Part shown: piece after piece, positions 39,193-46,764 of the stretch
Layout: each line of letters opens with the position of its first letter
Position numbering within the stretch: the first letter of the stretch is position 1
Program-made: the position numbers and the translations under genes
Origin: Pectobacterium wasabiae CFBP 3304
Lineage (GTDB): Bacteria; Pseudomonadota; Gammaproteobacteria; Enterobacterales; Enterobacteriaceae
NCBI RefSeq assembly: GCF_001742185.1
Contig: NZ_CP015750.1
Span: 4,340,001 to 4,404,000, forward strand
DNA length: 64,000 bases
Direction of reading: 5' to 3'
The notes under the pieces: model-generated
What the model saw: only the letters and a program-made list of their open reading frames with translations
Database searches by the model: none
Told to the model about the DNA's origin: nothing

Positions 39193-39582
39193 TTAAGGTC
39201 TGGATAGTTTCTCTATTTTTTCTATATCCATAACCAATTTAGCATCAAGGTTATTTTTATCCAACTGACTTAATAAAGAACTCACCCTCCGAAAACAGGG
39301 CAATGCAACTTTTATCTTGTCACTATTTAAAGAAACTATAGACGATATTAATTGCCCATCATAATCATATCCAGCAAGAGGGTTCTTCTTTAAAATAATT
39401 TCGGCTTTTGGTAGTACATCGGCTAAAAATAGATCTTGCCTTATTGCTCGAGCAACATCACTAACATCTAACTCATCAAGAGGAGCATCCAAAATACCAC
39501 TAAACCATTCATCTAAAGATGAACGTTTATTTGGATCATAATTGCTATTACTAATCAGTAATAGCTCTCTAAATGTTGTCAT
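39193..39582 (-). CDS. cdiI: Contact-dependent inhibition immunity protein (CdiI_3-like)
   Basis: 129 residues. The segment LDVSDVARAIRQDLFLADVLPKAEIILKKNPLAG resembles the CDI immunity family with the DLaraIRQ...vlPkA...L..nPl pattern. It follows, about 100 bp downstream, the broken VENN-toxin fragment at 39684-40083, which is probably its former partner. It should neutralise a CdiA toxin tip in the cytoplasm, and with the toxin broken it now protects only against non-self toxin. Confidence 0.72.
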   Translation of the reverse strand: MTTFRELLLISNSNYDPNKRSSLDEWFSGILDAPLDELDVSDVARAIRQDLFLADVLPKAEIILKKNPLAGYDYDGQLISSIVSLNSDKIKVALPCFRRVSSLLSQLDKNNLDAKLVMDIEKIEKLSRP

Positions 39583-39683
39583 GTTTCGTATTCCTTATTG
39601 TTAATTTAAACTTCCTGAAGCGAGTTCAGATACCTCTCAGTGATATCATCATTACCTGTCATTTTCAGAGTTAGATAAAACCA

Positions 39684-40083
39684 CTATTCAAGGTTATTTA
39701 TAGCCACAGCATTTAATATTGTTTCTACAGGTAAAATATATAATATATCTTTTACCTCCTCGGGAAGTTTATCATATTTCAAGTGAAATGCTGCTTTACA
39801 ATCTTCCAGCGCTACCCTCGCTGCCGCCACGATTTCCGGCGTGGCTCCCACTATCATTGCACCACCGGCAAACCTGCCACACCGGCTGAGACTACGAGAT
39901 TACCTTCAGCGATCCCTTTCGCAATCTCTGCTTTACAAGCAGTTCCACATTCGTCGCTTTTACCTAACCAGAACCCTAATGTCGTCCCGGCATCTGCACC
40001 AAAAGCGTTATTCTCCACAACAACGTTATCCGTTGGAAAGTCGGCCGATGAACCTATTTTTTCCCTTTCTTGTCAGTTGGTTA
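39684..40083 (-). pseudogene. Broken cdiA-CT fragment with VENN motif
   Basis: A reading frame starting at the IS edge gives GSSADFPTDNVVVENNAFGA, with VENN at 40007-40018. It runs to VVQ-stop near 39862. In a second frame an open stretch starts MIVGATPEIVAAARVALEDC and continues to a stop at 39684. One extra base near 39865 would join the two frames. So this is the 3' end of a cdiA toxin module with a 1-nt frameshift, cut off at its 5' side by the IS3-type element. The toxin type is not recognised. Confidence 0.75.
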
Positions 40084-40099
40084 TGTAAGTAGACCGCTT

Positions 40100-40982
40100 T
40101 TAGTTCCACACACTTTTTGAGATTTCCAGGTTTTCAGCCATTAGCCGGTACTCTTCCGGCATCAGGTTATTCAGGGATTCATGAGGTCGCTCGCTGTTGT
40201 ATTCCGTCAACCAGCGCTCTGTGATTTCCCTCGCTTCATTCAGGGTTCTGAACAGATAAAAATCCAGTATCTCTGTCCGGTACGTTCGGTTAAAACGTTC
40301 GATGAAGGCATTCTGCGTTGGTTTTCCCGGTTTGATAAATTCCAGCATCACGCCATGCTCTTCAGCCCACTGCGCCAAAGTCAGCGAGATTAGTTCCGGG
40401 CCATTGTCCATCCGCAGTTTCAGCGGATAACCACGGTTTGCCACGATCCTGTCCAGTACCCGAACAACCCTCTGCGCCGGGATATTCAGATCGATTTCTA
40501 TTGCGAGAGCCTCGCGGTTAGTCATCCACCACATTGAAGGTCCGAAAGCGTCTGCCGCAGACCAGCGCATCATGCATAAAATCTATCGACCAGCTCTGGT
40601 TAAGTGCTTCCGGCGTCGCCAGCGGAGCCGGATTGCGCACTGGCAGACGTTGTTTTCCCTTACGGCGAAAATTCAGTTTCAGCAGGCAGTAAGTCCGGTG
40701 AACTCTTTTATGATTCCAGACATTGCCTTGCCTGCGCAGCACCTGAAACAGCTTCTTAAAGCCGTAACGGGGATAGCATTCAGCCACCTCCGCCAGAGCC
40801 TGGATCACCGGTTCATCGCGACGGGTATCCGGCTGATAAAAATACACAGTCCTGCTCAGCGATAATGTCCTGCATGCCTGGCGTATGCTCATCGCAAACT
40901 GCGCGGTCAGGTAACTGACGAGCTCACGCTTTATCGCTGGTTTTAAAGCTTTTTTTCGATGACATCTTTCAGCGCACGACAC
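40100..40982 (-). pseudogene. IS3-family transposase OrfB, frameshifted
   Basis: Two overlapping frames together form a DDE transposase. The upstream part (40518-40982) contains the HTH_21-like region and SWSIDFMHDALVCGRRFRTFNVVDD, with the first catalytic Asp. The downstream part continues NREALAIEIDL, LRMDNGPELIS (second Asp) and a C-terminal Glu region, IERFNRTYR. The frames should join at DD|YNREAL, but the sequence reads GATGACTAACCGC, so about two bases are missing near 40528. Inactive as it stands. Confidence 0.85.
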
Positions 40983-41092
40983 TCGAGACTCAGATCGGCA
41001 AACATCTGTTTGAGACGACGATTTTCGTCCTCCAGCTCTTTCATCTTTTTGATATCAGAGGCTTCCATACCACCAAACTTCGCTTTCCAGTT

Positions 41093-42403
41093 AATGGGAT
41101 GGACTACCTCCCCCCTCTGCGGTTAACTGTACGAAATACGTTCAGCAGGAGAATCACCATGAATATCGTATTTCTGGGTATTGATCTGGCTAAAAATATC
41201 TTTCAGCTCTGCGGATTAAACTAGGCCGGTAAGCTGGTTTATACAAAACGCACTGGACGAAAAGAATTACTCCAGACTGTGGCGAATATTCCGGCATGTC
41301 TGATTGGTGTCGAGGCATCCACTGGGGCATTTTACTGGCAACGTGAATTTGAAAAACTGGGACATAAAGTAAAAGTTATTAGCCCTCAGTATGTAAAACC
41401 TTTTGTCCGTGGCCAAAAAAATGACGGCAATGATGCGCAGGCGATAGCTGTGGCTCTGATGCAACCTACGATGCAGTTTGTTCCACCGAAAAGCCCTGAA
41501 CAGCCGGATATTCAGGCTCTGCACCGAGCAGGACAGCGTATTGTCAATCATCGTACTGCGACAGTCTGCCAAATCCGAGGACTGCTGCTTGACCGGGGAA
41601 TAACAATCGGCGCGGCAGTTTCAAGAGTTCGTCGTGCCGTTCCGCTTATCCTTGAAGATGCTGAAAATGGTCTCAGCGCCAGAATGCGGAGGACAATTGC
41701 AGAACTCTATGATCTCTTTAACGATCTTGGTCGTCGTATAAACTTTTTTGATAAAGAAATTGATGTTGTGTTCAGGCAATCAGAAGCCTGTCAGCGCATT
41801 GCCAAAGTTAAAGGCATTGGTCCTAAAACAGCCACGGCTGTTATTGCCGCGATTGGCAGAGGAACCGAATTTAAAAATGGTCGTCACCTTGCCGCATGGC
41901 TTGGTCTGGTTCCACGACAACACTCGAGTGGCGACAAGCAGGTGTTGATGAATATGACGAAAAAAGGCGACAAGCATTTGCGGACGCTTTTTATTCATGG
42001 TGCCCGCGCTGTCATCAGAGTTGCCACGAATAACAATGATGGCTGTCTGCATCAGTGGGTTAACCAGTTGAAGGAACGGCGCGGGTTTAATAAAACGACC
42101 GTGGCGGTCGCTAACAAGAACGCGAGAATAATTTGGTCGATGCTGAGAAATGATACCGAGTATCAGTCAGTTGGAAGTTAGTGCCCAGCCAGAAGAGTTG
42201 CAGTGTACTGAAAAATGGTGACAGGTTGCACCTGCACAATCGGAACCTGACTATTATATTGGCCTCAGAGGCCGTCCAGTTGTTGAGGCGATTGTGTGCG
42301 GATTACCCATTTGGGCACAGGTTAGTATTCCTGATGCCGGATAGATGTAAGCAACAACCCAAAACCAGATTCAGTACTTGCAAAACGGAGGTAGTCCATA
42401 GAT
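41093..42403 (+). mobile_element. IS110-family (IS1111-like) insertion sequence
   Basis: Perfect 13-bp inverted repeats ATGGACTACCTCC at 41099-41111 and 42387-42399, lying a few bases inside the element ends, as in the IS1111 group. It contains one transposase frame and about 200 bp of non-coding DNA downstream. It is nested inside orfA of the IS3-type element. Confidence 0.85.
41159..42181 (+). pseudogene. IS110/IS1111 transposase with an in-frame amber codon
   Basis: The frame starts at the ATG at 41159 (GGAG upstream) with GIDLAKNIFQLCG and reaches TAG at 41222-41224, then continues open to 42181. The rest carries the DEDD-type N-terminal domain (IGVEASTGAFYW, NDGNDAQAIA) and the C-terminal transposase_20 region (VKGIGPKTATAVIAAIG, AAWLGLVPRQHSSGDK). 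A single CAG-to-TAG change would explain the stop. Otherwise about 340 residues, the normal length. Confidence 0.85.
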
Positions 42404-42604
42404 GTAATAGCTGGCTTCGGAAATTCCGGCTTCGCGGCAGACATCCTTGACGGTACGTCCGGCTTCGACGGACTTGAGAACGGCGATGATCTGGTGCTCA
42501 GTGAATCGGGCTTTACACATGGTGATCTCCTCGAGGGACATAAACAGTATGTCGGAAGATCTCTAAAAATGAATGGTTCGATTTGCTGGGATACTTACAA
42601 TGTG

Positions 42605-43006
42605 TTAATTCAGAAGATCTGTTGAGACATTGCCAGTATCAAAGAACTCCTTGAATGACCCAACGACAAGATCGAAATCATTTGTTAGCTGGTTCTCCGG
42701 CCAATAATCCCCATAAATCTGTATTTTTTTATCCTTACCAGATTTCGATTTATCCCAATAGGAACGGACCGTTAAATCAGATTCCGAACACTCTAGTAAC
42801 GTCAAGAGATAGAAACCATCATCTGTAGACACATCTAAATTCATTGGTCCAATATCAGATTCAGGTAAAATGCGGAGCCTTACACCACCTGAACCTCCCT
42901 TCAATTCCATCAGAAATTCTTCTACATCACTCCACTTGGGACTGCGAACACGCGTAAAAGAGTTTCTAGCGTGGAGATAGAAATCGACTTCGAACTCATC
43001 TTTCAT
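42605..43006 (-). CDS. cdiI: Immunity protein of the deaminase-tipped CdiA module
   Basis: 133 residues, ATG at 43006 with AGGAAA upstream, 4 bp after the toxin stop, the usual cdiA-cdiI spacing. Acidic and cytoplasmic. Paralogous to the 36926-37321 product. It should bind the deaminase tip of the 43011-44867 protein. Imm1-type proteins are common partners of deaminase toxins and this could be a remote member, but I cannot confirm that by eye. The IS3-type right end lies only 5 bp past its stop. Confidence 0.75.
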   Translation of the reverse strand: MKDEFEVDFYLHARNSFTRVRSPKWSDVEEFLMELKGGSGGVRLRILPESDIGPMNLDVSTDDGFYLLTLLECSESDLTVRSYWDKSKSGKDKKIQIYGDYWPENQLTNDFDLVVGSFKEFFDTGNVSTDLLN

Positions 43007-43010
43007 AAGT

Positions 43011-44867
43011 TTATTTCCTAGTGAATTTTTTCATCCCTTTCTCCCAATACAAAGTGTCGCCACTTTTCTTTTCAAAGATAGTAAGTGATTTCAGACCAGA
43101 TCTTTCGTCCATGCTTTTTATATCGCTGAGACAGTAACCGCAAACTGGCTTGCCAGATACACTCACTTCCATGCTACGACCCTTAGTTATACCTTGCTCA
43201 TAGGCTTGTTGGGTTGCTCCAACTTCTGCATGTGCTGTAGCCATATTTCCATTTGGGAAATTTTTATCTGGTTGATTAACTACTTTTGCCTGTACAACAT
43301 CATTAATCAGTGTTGGTCGGCTGGCATCACCCAAGAAGAAATCAGGTCTGTTGCCCTGATTTGTATCCGTAAAGACTTTCCCAGTCTGAGGGTCTGTCAA
43401 TTCAGTCGTAACTTTCGGGATAGAAGAATGTGCATTTTTATCAAGTGGCTGAGAATTCTCTGTCCACCCAGTACCTTTATTTGGAGAAACAATGCCTGTT
43501 TCAGTTTTCGTGATAACACTATTTCCAGCCACACCACCAAAGATCGCCGCCGTTCCCAACCCGACATTAAGCGCGCCTTCGCCATACTTACCATCGATGA
43601 CCTGACCAATTCCCGTTCCCGTCTGATAAGCACCGCCAGCAGCCAATGCCCCACGGGCGATGATTCCTGGCGCACCCGGCAAAGCCAGTAAAGCATCCGT
43701 TCCCACCGCTGCTTGACCATATTGGGCAGCAGCTCCCTTTAGATAACTCAATACTTCGTTATAAGCCTGAACGTTATTGGTGGACGCCACAAACATCTTA
43801 CCGGCAATCAGTCCCTGTATCGCCTCCGCTGCCTTCTGAGGGCTGTAACCATACATCGTCTGTAACTCATACCCGTACTGATTGAGTAAGCCTGCCAGTT
43901 CCCGTTTTTCATCATTACTCAGTGGTTGCCCTTTCTGGTATTTTTCCAGCAAGAAATTGCTGGCATGGTCTTCATTGGTCAGCCTCAGGATAGTCTGCGA
44001 GGCTTCTACCAAGTTCTTACCGGCTTTCTGGTCTTCTATTGCTTTATTCAGTGCTTCCGCTTTTTGTGAGCTAAGGAAGTTATTCTCAACCTCATTCTTC
44101 GCCGTGTTCGCGCCGCTTCCTGCTCCCGCAAGGTTACCACCGGCAATGCCTCCTGCGCCAGCGCCGGCTATCGTGACCAGATTGGCTATCAACTGTTTTT
44201 GTTCAGCAGATAGTTCTCCTTTTTTCACGTCCGGGTAGAGCAGGTTTGTTAGCATATCCGCACCCACAGAAGAGACCAGTCCTCCGGCTGCGCCGCCAAC
44301 TGCGCTGCCGCCCTGAGTATGAGCCAGAACCGCTCCGAGTGCCGTATGCAACGCGATCCGGGCCGGTTCACTACCCGCAGAGACATCTTTTACCAGTGCC
44401 GCTAAATAAGGGGCCGCCGCACCGCTTAGTGCCCCGTTAAGGTTTCCGCCCAGCCCTCCAGATGCCAGTGACGTTAATGCCGAGCCCGCCATCCAGAAGG
44501 CACTACCAACGCCATACTCTTTTTCGACTTGCTTGACTTCATGGCTGGTTTTCACCTGCTCGACCAGGTCAGCCGCGGGCACACCTTCCGCTATCAACCG
44601 TGCTCTGGCCAGCTCTTCCGCCTCGCCTTTTTTGCTGGTCTTATAGGCATCCAAAGCCTGTACGCCCAGCGCCGTTGCCTCCCGCTGGATGGCCAGCTTG
44701 TCCTCAATCTTGCCCCGATCAAAGCCGTCTTTTACACTGCCATTGGCACCGGACGTATCACGACTGAGTGTCGCAATATCCTGCTGTTGTGCGTCGCTAT
44801 TGCTAATCTCAATGGTGGCAGGAGACACCGCAGAATACGTCACGCCCGCTTGGTCACCCTTCACCAA
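43011..44867 (-). CDS. cdiA: Truncated CdiA with pre-toxin VENN region and deaminase-like toxin tip
   Basis: The frame is open for 618 codons from a GTG (VKGDQAG...), not a natural start: it is the 3' part of a cdiA gene copied from its neighbour. Residues to VENN (44079-44090) duplicate the 46765-49170 protein. After VENN the tip is different and ends with TAHAEVGATQQAYEQG and KPVCGYCLSD, the HAE...CxxC zinc and catalytic pattern of cytidine-deaminase-fold toxins. Upstream of 44867 the frame is broken by a deletion joining an AEKNRLTTGT segment to GLGLVKG. Export would need an intact CdiA N-terminus, so it is probably silent. Confidence 0.78.
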   Translation of the reverse strand: MVKGDQAGVTYSAVSPATIEISNSDAQQQDIATLSRDTSGANGSVKDGFDRGKIEDKLAIQREATALGVQALDAYKTSKKGEAEELARARLIAEGVPAADLVEQVKTSHEVKQVEKEYGVGSAFWMAGSALTSLASGGLGGNLNGALSGAAAPYLAALVKDVSAGSEPARIALHTALGAVLAHTQGGSAVGGAAGGLVSSVGADMLTNLLYPDVKKGELSAEQKQLIANLVTIAGAGAGGIAGGNLAGAGSGANTAKNEVENNFLSSQKAEALNKAIEDQKAGKNLVEASQTILRLTNEDHASNFLLEKYQKGQPLSNDEKRELAGLLNQYGYELQTMYGYSPQKAAEAIQGLIAGKMFVASTNNVQAYNEVLSYLKGAAAQYGQAAVGTDALLALPGAPGIIARGALAAGGAYQTGTGIGQVIDGKYGEGALNVGLGTAAIFGGVAGNSVITKTETGIVSPNKGTGWTENSQPLDKNAHSSIPKVTTELTDPQTGKVFTDTNQGNRPDFFLGDASRPTLINDVVQAKVVNQPDKNFPNGNMATAHAEVGATQQAYEQGITKGRSMEVSVSGKPVCGYCLSDIKSMDERSGLKSLTIFEKKSGDTLYWEKGMKKFTRK

Positions 44868-44880
44868 ACCCAGCCCCGCG
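44079..44880. repeat. 802-bp direct duplication, copy 1 (CdiA pre-toxin region)
   Basis: Aligns base for base at a constant offset of 3436 with 47515-48316, with only scattered substitutions. It ends sharply at VENN, after which the two toxin tips are unrelated. Confidence 0.9.
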
Positions 44881-44952
44881 TGCCTGTCGTGAGCCGGTTT
44901 TTCTCTGCGAACAGGGACAACTGGTGATACGCATTGTGGCGGAGTGACGGAT

Positions 44953-44984
44953 AAAAAAATCCCAGCCTGTTTTAAGGGCCGGGA
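44953..44984 (-). terminator. Terminator after the Imm35-like gene
   Basis: On the minus strand a CCCGGCC...GGCTGGG stem is followed by ATTTTTTTAT (complement of 44952-44960). It lies directly after the stop at 44990. Confidence 0.75.
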
Positions 44985-44989
44985 GCTTG

Positions 44990-45268
44990 TTAACTCGGGT
45001 TATTTTTCTTTTCTTCATAATCCTGCAAATATTTTTCAATAGGATACGCAGTTCCTAATGAGTGTATTTCACCACTATCTTTATCAATTATGAATGGAGC
45101 ATTACCCGCCAACAGTGCAGACGAATCTCCAGTTTCAAGATACTCTCTTGATTGAAAGCAAAAAAACCATCCTTCAGTAAAACGGCCTATCAACGTTATT
45201 ACTACGGGAAGCTCATCACCCTCCAAGTATTTATTAGCTTTTTCTAAAGCGTTATCAAAACTGATCAT
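44990..45268 (-). CDS. Immunity protein 35 (YrhB-like)
   Basis: 92 residues. The C-terminal half, FIIDKDSGEIHSLGTAYPIEKYLQDYEE, matches the Imm35/YrhB pattern IIDKxTGEI-x-x-LGTa-PIE-YI-x-YE. Its ATG overlaps the stop of the papain-like toxin 3' fragment as ATGA, so toxin and immunity were translationally coupled. It is the cognate antidote of the 45265-46214 module and remains intact although the toxin is split. Confidence 0.82.
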   Translation of the reverse strand: MISFDNALEKANKYLEGDELPVVITLIGRFTEGWFFCFQSREYLETGDSSALLAGNAPFIIDKDSGEIHSLGTAYPIEKYLQDYEEKKNNPS

Positions 45269-46214
45269 TTATTCGTCCTCAATAATTGGAATGACTTAAA
45301 CTGACTCAGATCCGCAGCCTTGCCGGATTGCCCATCGAGGAATCGAACTACGCCATTCTGATTAACAACATTAAATACATGTCCCGGTTGACCGACACCA
45401 TAAGAGCCATAAACGATACCCCTTGATCCTGAACCTGCATTTGTCATTTGTCATTTGTCATTTGTCATTTGTCATTTGTCATTTGTCATTTGTCATTTGT
45501 CATTTGCTGAATGATATTCTCCGTAGAAGATACGTATTTAAACTTCGTACCGTAATGCTGTTCCAATACTGGCAAAGGAACACCTTTAGTTGAATATATA
45601 GGTAATGCAGATGCTGGATTACCAGCCAAAGTAGCATCCGTAGCGATAGAACAGTTGACGCAATTGTGTGTACGACCAGACACGGGATAGCCAAGATTAA
45701 CATTTCGGATCGTCCCAGCCGATTCTCCCGCAACTCCTGCCCCTTTCATCCCATACATGGCACCACCAATTGCTGCCAGACCATGTACCATTCTCATCCC
45801 AAAAGACAGCCCTTCTGCGACTTTTCGACTTACTCCTTTGTCCATCAGGAGCACTATGTCAGCTTCTCTTTGTGCCTTCATATCCGCCGTAGCATATTGC
45901 CACATCAACCCGTCAACTTGCTTTGCGCCATCTCCGTAAACACTGCGCATGGTACCGATATACTGACCGTCCATCTGCTCGTCGTAGCTTTTCGCCATCG
46001 CAGACAGTTCCTGCCGCATACCTTGACAGGCTGCTGATGAAAGATTCTTACATGCCGCATCAATCGCAGCATTAAACAATTCGTCCTTTTCGTTCAGCTC
46101 ACTAATGAATTTGTCAGCCTGTTGTTTCTGTTTTTCATCCTTAATATACGGCAATGACCATTTCGCATCCTGACGTTTTTTCTCATCCTGAGAGTTCAGC
46201 GAGTTATTCTCAAC
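45265..46214 (-). pseudogene. Orphan cdiA-CT module with papain-like toxin, split by a 7-bp repeat
   Basis: The module begins exactly at VENN (46203-46214): VENNSLNSQDEKKRQ. It stays open to a stop in the repeat (45486-45488), and the 3' part resumes from an ATG at 45445-45447 to 45265. The first part ends with a Cys-containing THNCVNCSIATD segment, and the second has GHVFNVVNQNG and RFLDGQSG. These look like the Cys, His and Asp of papain-like (Tox-PL) peptidase or deamidase toxins. There is no ATG near VENN and no CdiA body, so this is a silent toxin cassette. Confidence 0.8.
45438..45506. repeat. Heptanucleotide tandem repeat in the toxin coding sequence
   Basis: Nine perfect units of CATTTGT (ACAAATG on the coding strand) from 45438 to 45500 plus a six-base partial unit (45501-45506). 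Seven is not a multiple of three, so all registers are cycled every three units. Each cycle contains both ATG and TGA (AAATGA), so every frame is closed once three or more units are present. Confidence 0.97.
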
Positions 46215-46337
46215 TATAATTTTCCATTAGCTGAGTTAAATAGGCTCGTCCTATATAACTAACCAACTCTTTATCTCGTTGCGTTTTTTCACCTAACCAT
46301 CCATTGATAACATTGCAATCGATGAAATTATCATATA

Positions 46338-46760
46338 TTAGCTCATTAATCGCTGCCAGCCCCCCCCTTCATCAACGCCCAAAACACCTCTCTCCACTGG
46401 ATTCTTCTGAAACAAAGCCCACTGCTTATCATAATCAACAATAATCAAACCGCCATAATCTCCAGACTCATTCATTTTCGCACTGTATTTATTAATTTTC
46501 AAAACCCAATCATCTGACATTTTAAGATTACCAATATAATCAGATTCAAAATAAGAGAACACTGCTGCTTTCGAATGAGTATCAAAGCACTCTCTAATTA
46601 TTGAATATACTGCATATATCAGATCATCAGATGTACATATATCATTATCGAAAAACCAATACTTATGAAACGTCTTAGTAAAAACCTGCTGTGGGAGATT
46701 AACTCCTTGACGAGCAATATCTAGCAGTTCAACTTTTGGAGTGTCATGTTCCGCATTCAT
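46338..46760 (-). CDS. cdiI: CdiA immunity protein, 3' end probably frameshifted at an 8-G tract
   Basis: 140 residues from the ATG at 46760, with GGAGG upstream and 4 bp after the toxin stop. No recognised family. The frame ends ...DEGGGWQRLMS shortly after eight G (46360-46367). With one more G the frame would read GGGLAAINELIYDNFID and stay open for about 49 codons to a stop at 46211-46213, inside the next module's VENN codons. The longer version looks like genuine coding sequence, so the listed product is probably truncated. Cognate immunity of the 46765-49170 toxin tip. Confidence 0.7.
   Translation of the reverse strand: MNAEHDTPKVELLDIARQGVNLPQQVFTKTFHKYWFFDNDICTSDDLIYAVYSIIRECFDTHSKAAVFSYFESDYIGNLKMSDDWVLKINKYSAKMNESGDYGGLIIVDYDKQWALFQKNPVERGVLGVDEGGGWQRLMS
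46360..46367. repeat. Eight-C homopolymer (G8 on the coding strand)
   Basis: Unusual in this AT-rich gene. It marks the point where the immunity reading frame would need +1 (or -2) to stay open. Confidence 0.9.
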
Positions 46761-46764
46761 AATA

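Larger units (their letters stand above)
40983..42521 (-). pseudogene. IS3-family OrfA, interrupted by the IS110-type element
   Basis: The N-terminal piece (42404-42521) reads MCKARFTEHQIIAVLKSVEAG up to EASYY. The C-terminal piece (about 40983-41090) continues NWKAKFGGMEASDIKKMKEL through a leucine-zipper-like ELEDENRRLKQMF. Removing 41093-42403 restores the HTH_Tnp_1 orfA apart from a few bases at the junction. Confidence 0.85.
40084..42599. mobile_element. IS3-family (IS407/IS51-like) element, split by an IS110-type element
   Basis: The ends carry TGTAAGTA at 40084 and its inverse TACTTACA ending at 42599. The element reads on the minus strand: orfA start at 42521, orfA end near 40983, orfB down to 40100. 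The IS110-type insertion at about 41093-42403 splits orfA, and orfB has a frameshift. No matching target duplication is seen at the two flanks, which suggests rearrangement after insertion. Confidence 0.8.

Noticed and set aside
42181..42450. 89-codon plus-strand ORF after the IS110-type transposase
   Set aside because: It spans the non-coding 3' part of the IS and the antisense of orfA, so it is not a gene.
40070..42610. Target-site duplication of the IS3-type element
   Set aside because: Bases outside the two TGTAAGTA ends (TTA on the left, ATG on the right) do not match.
45438..45506. Could the short tandem repeat be a CRISPR-like array?
   Set aside because: The 7-bp units are directly contiguous with no spacers, and they lie inside a toxin coding sequence. 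It is a microsatellite.
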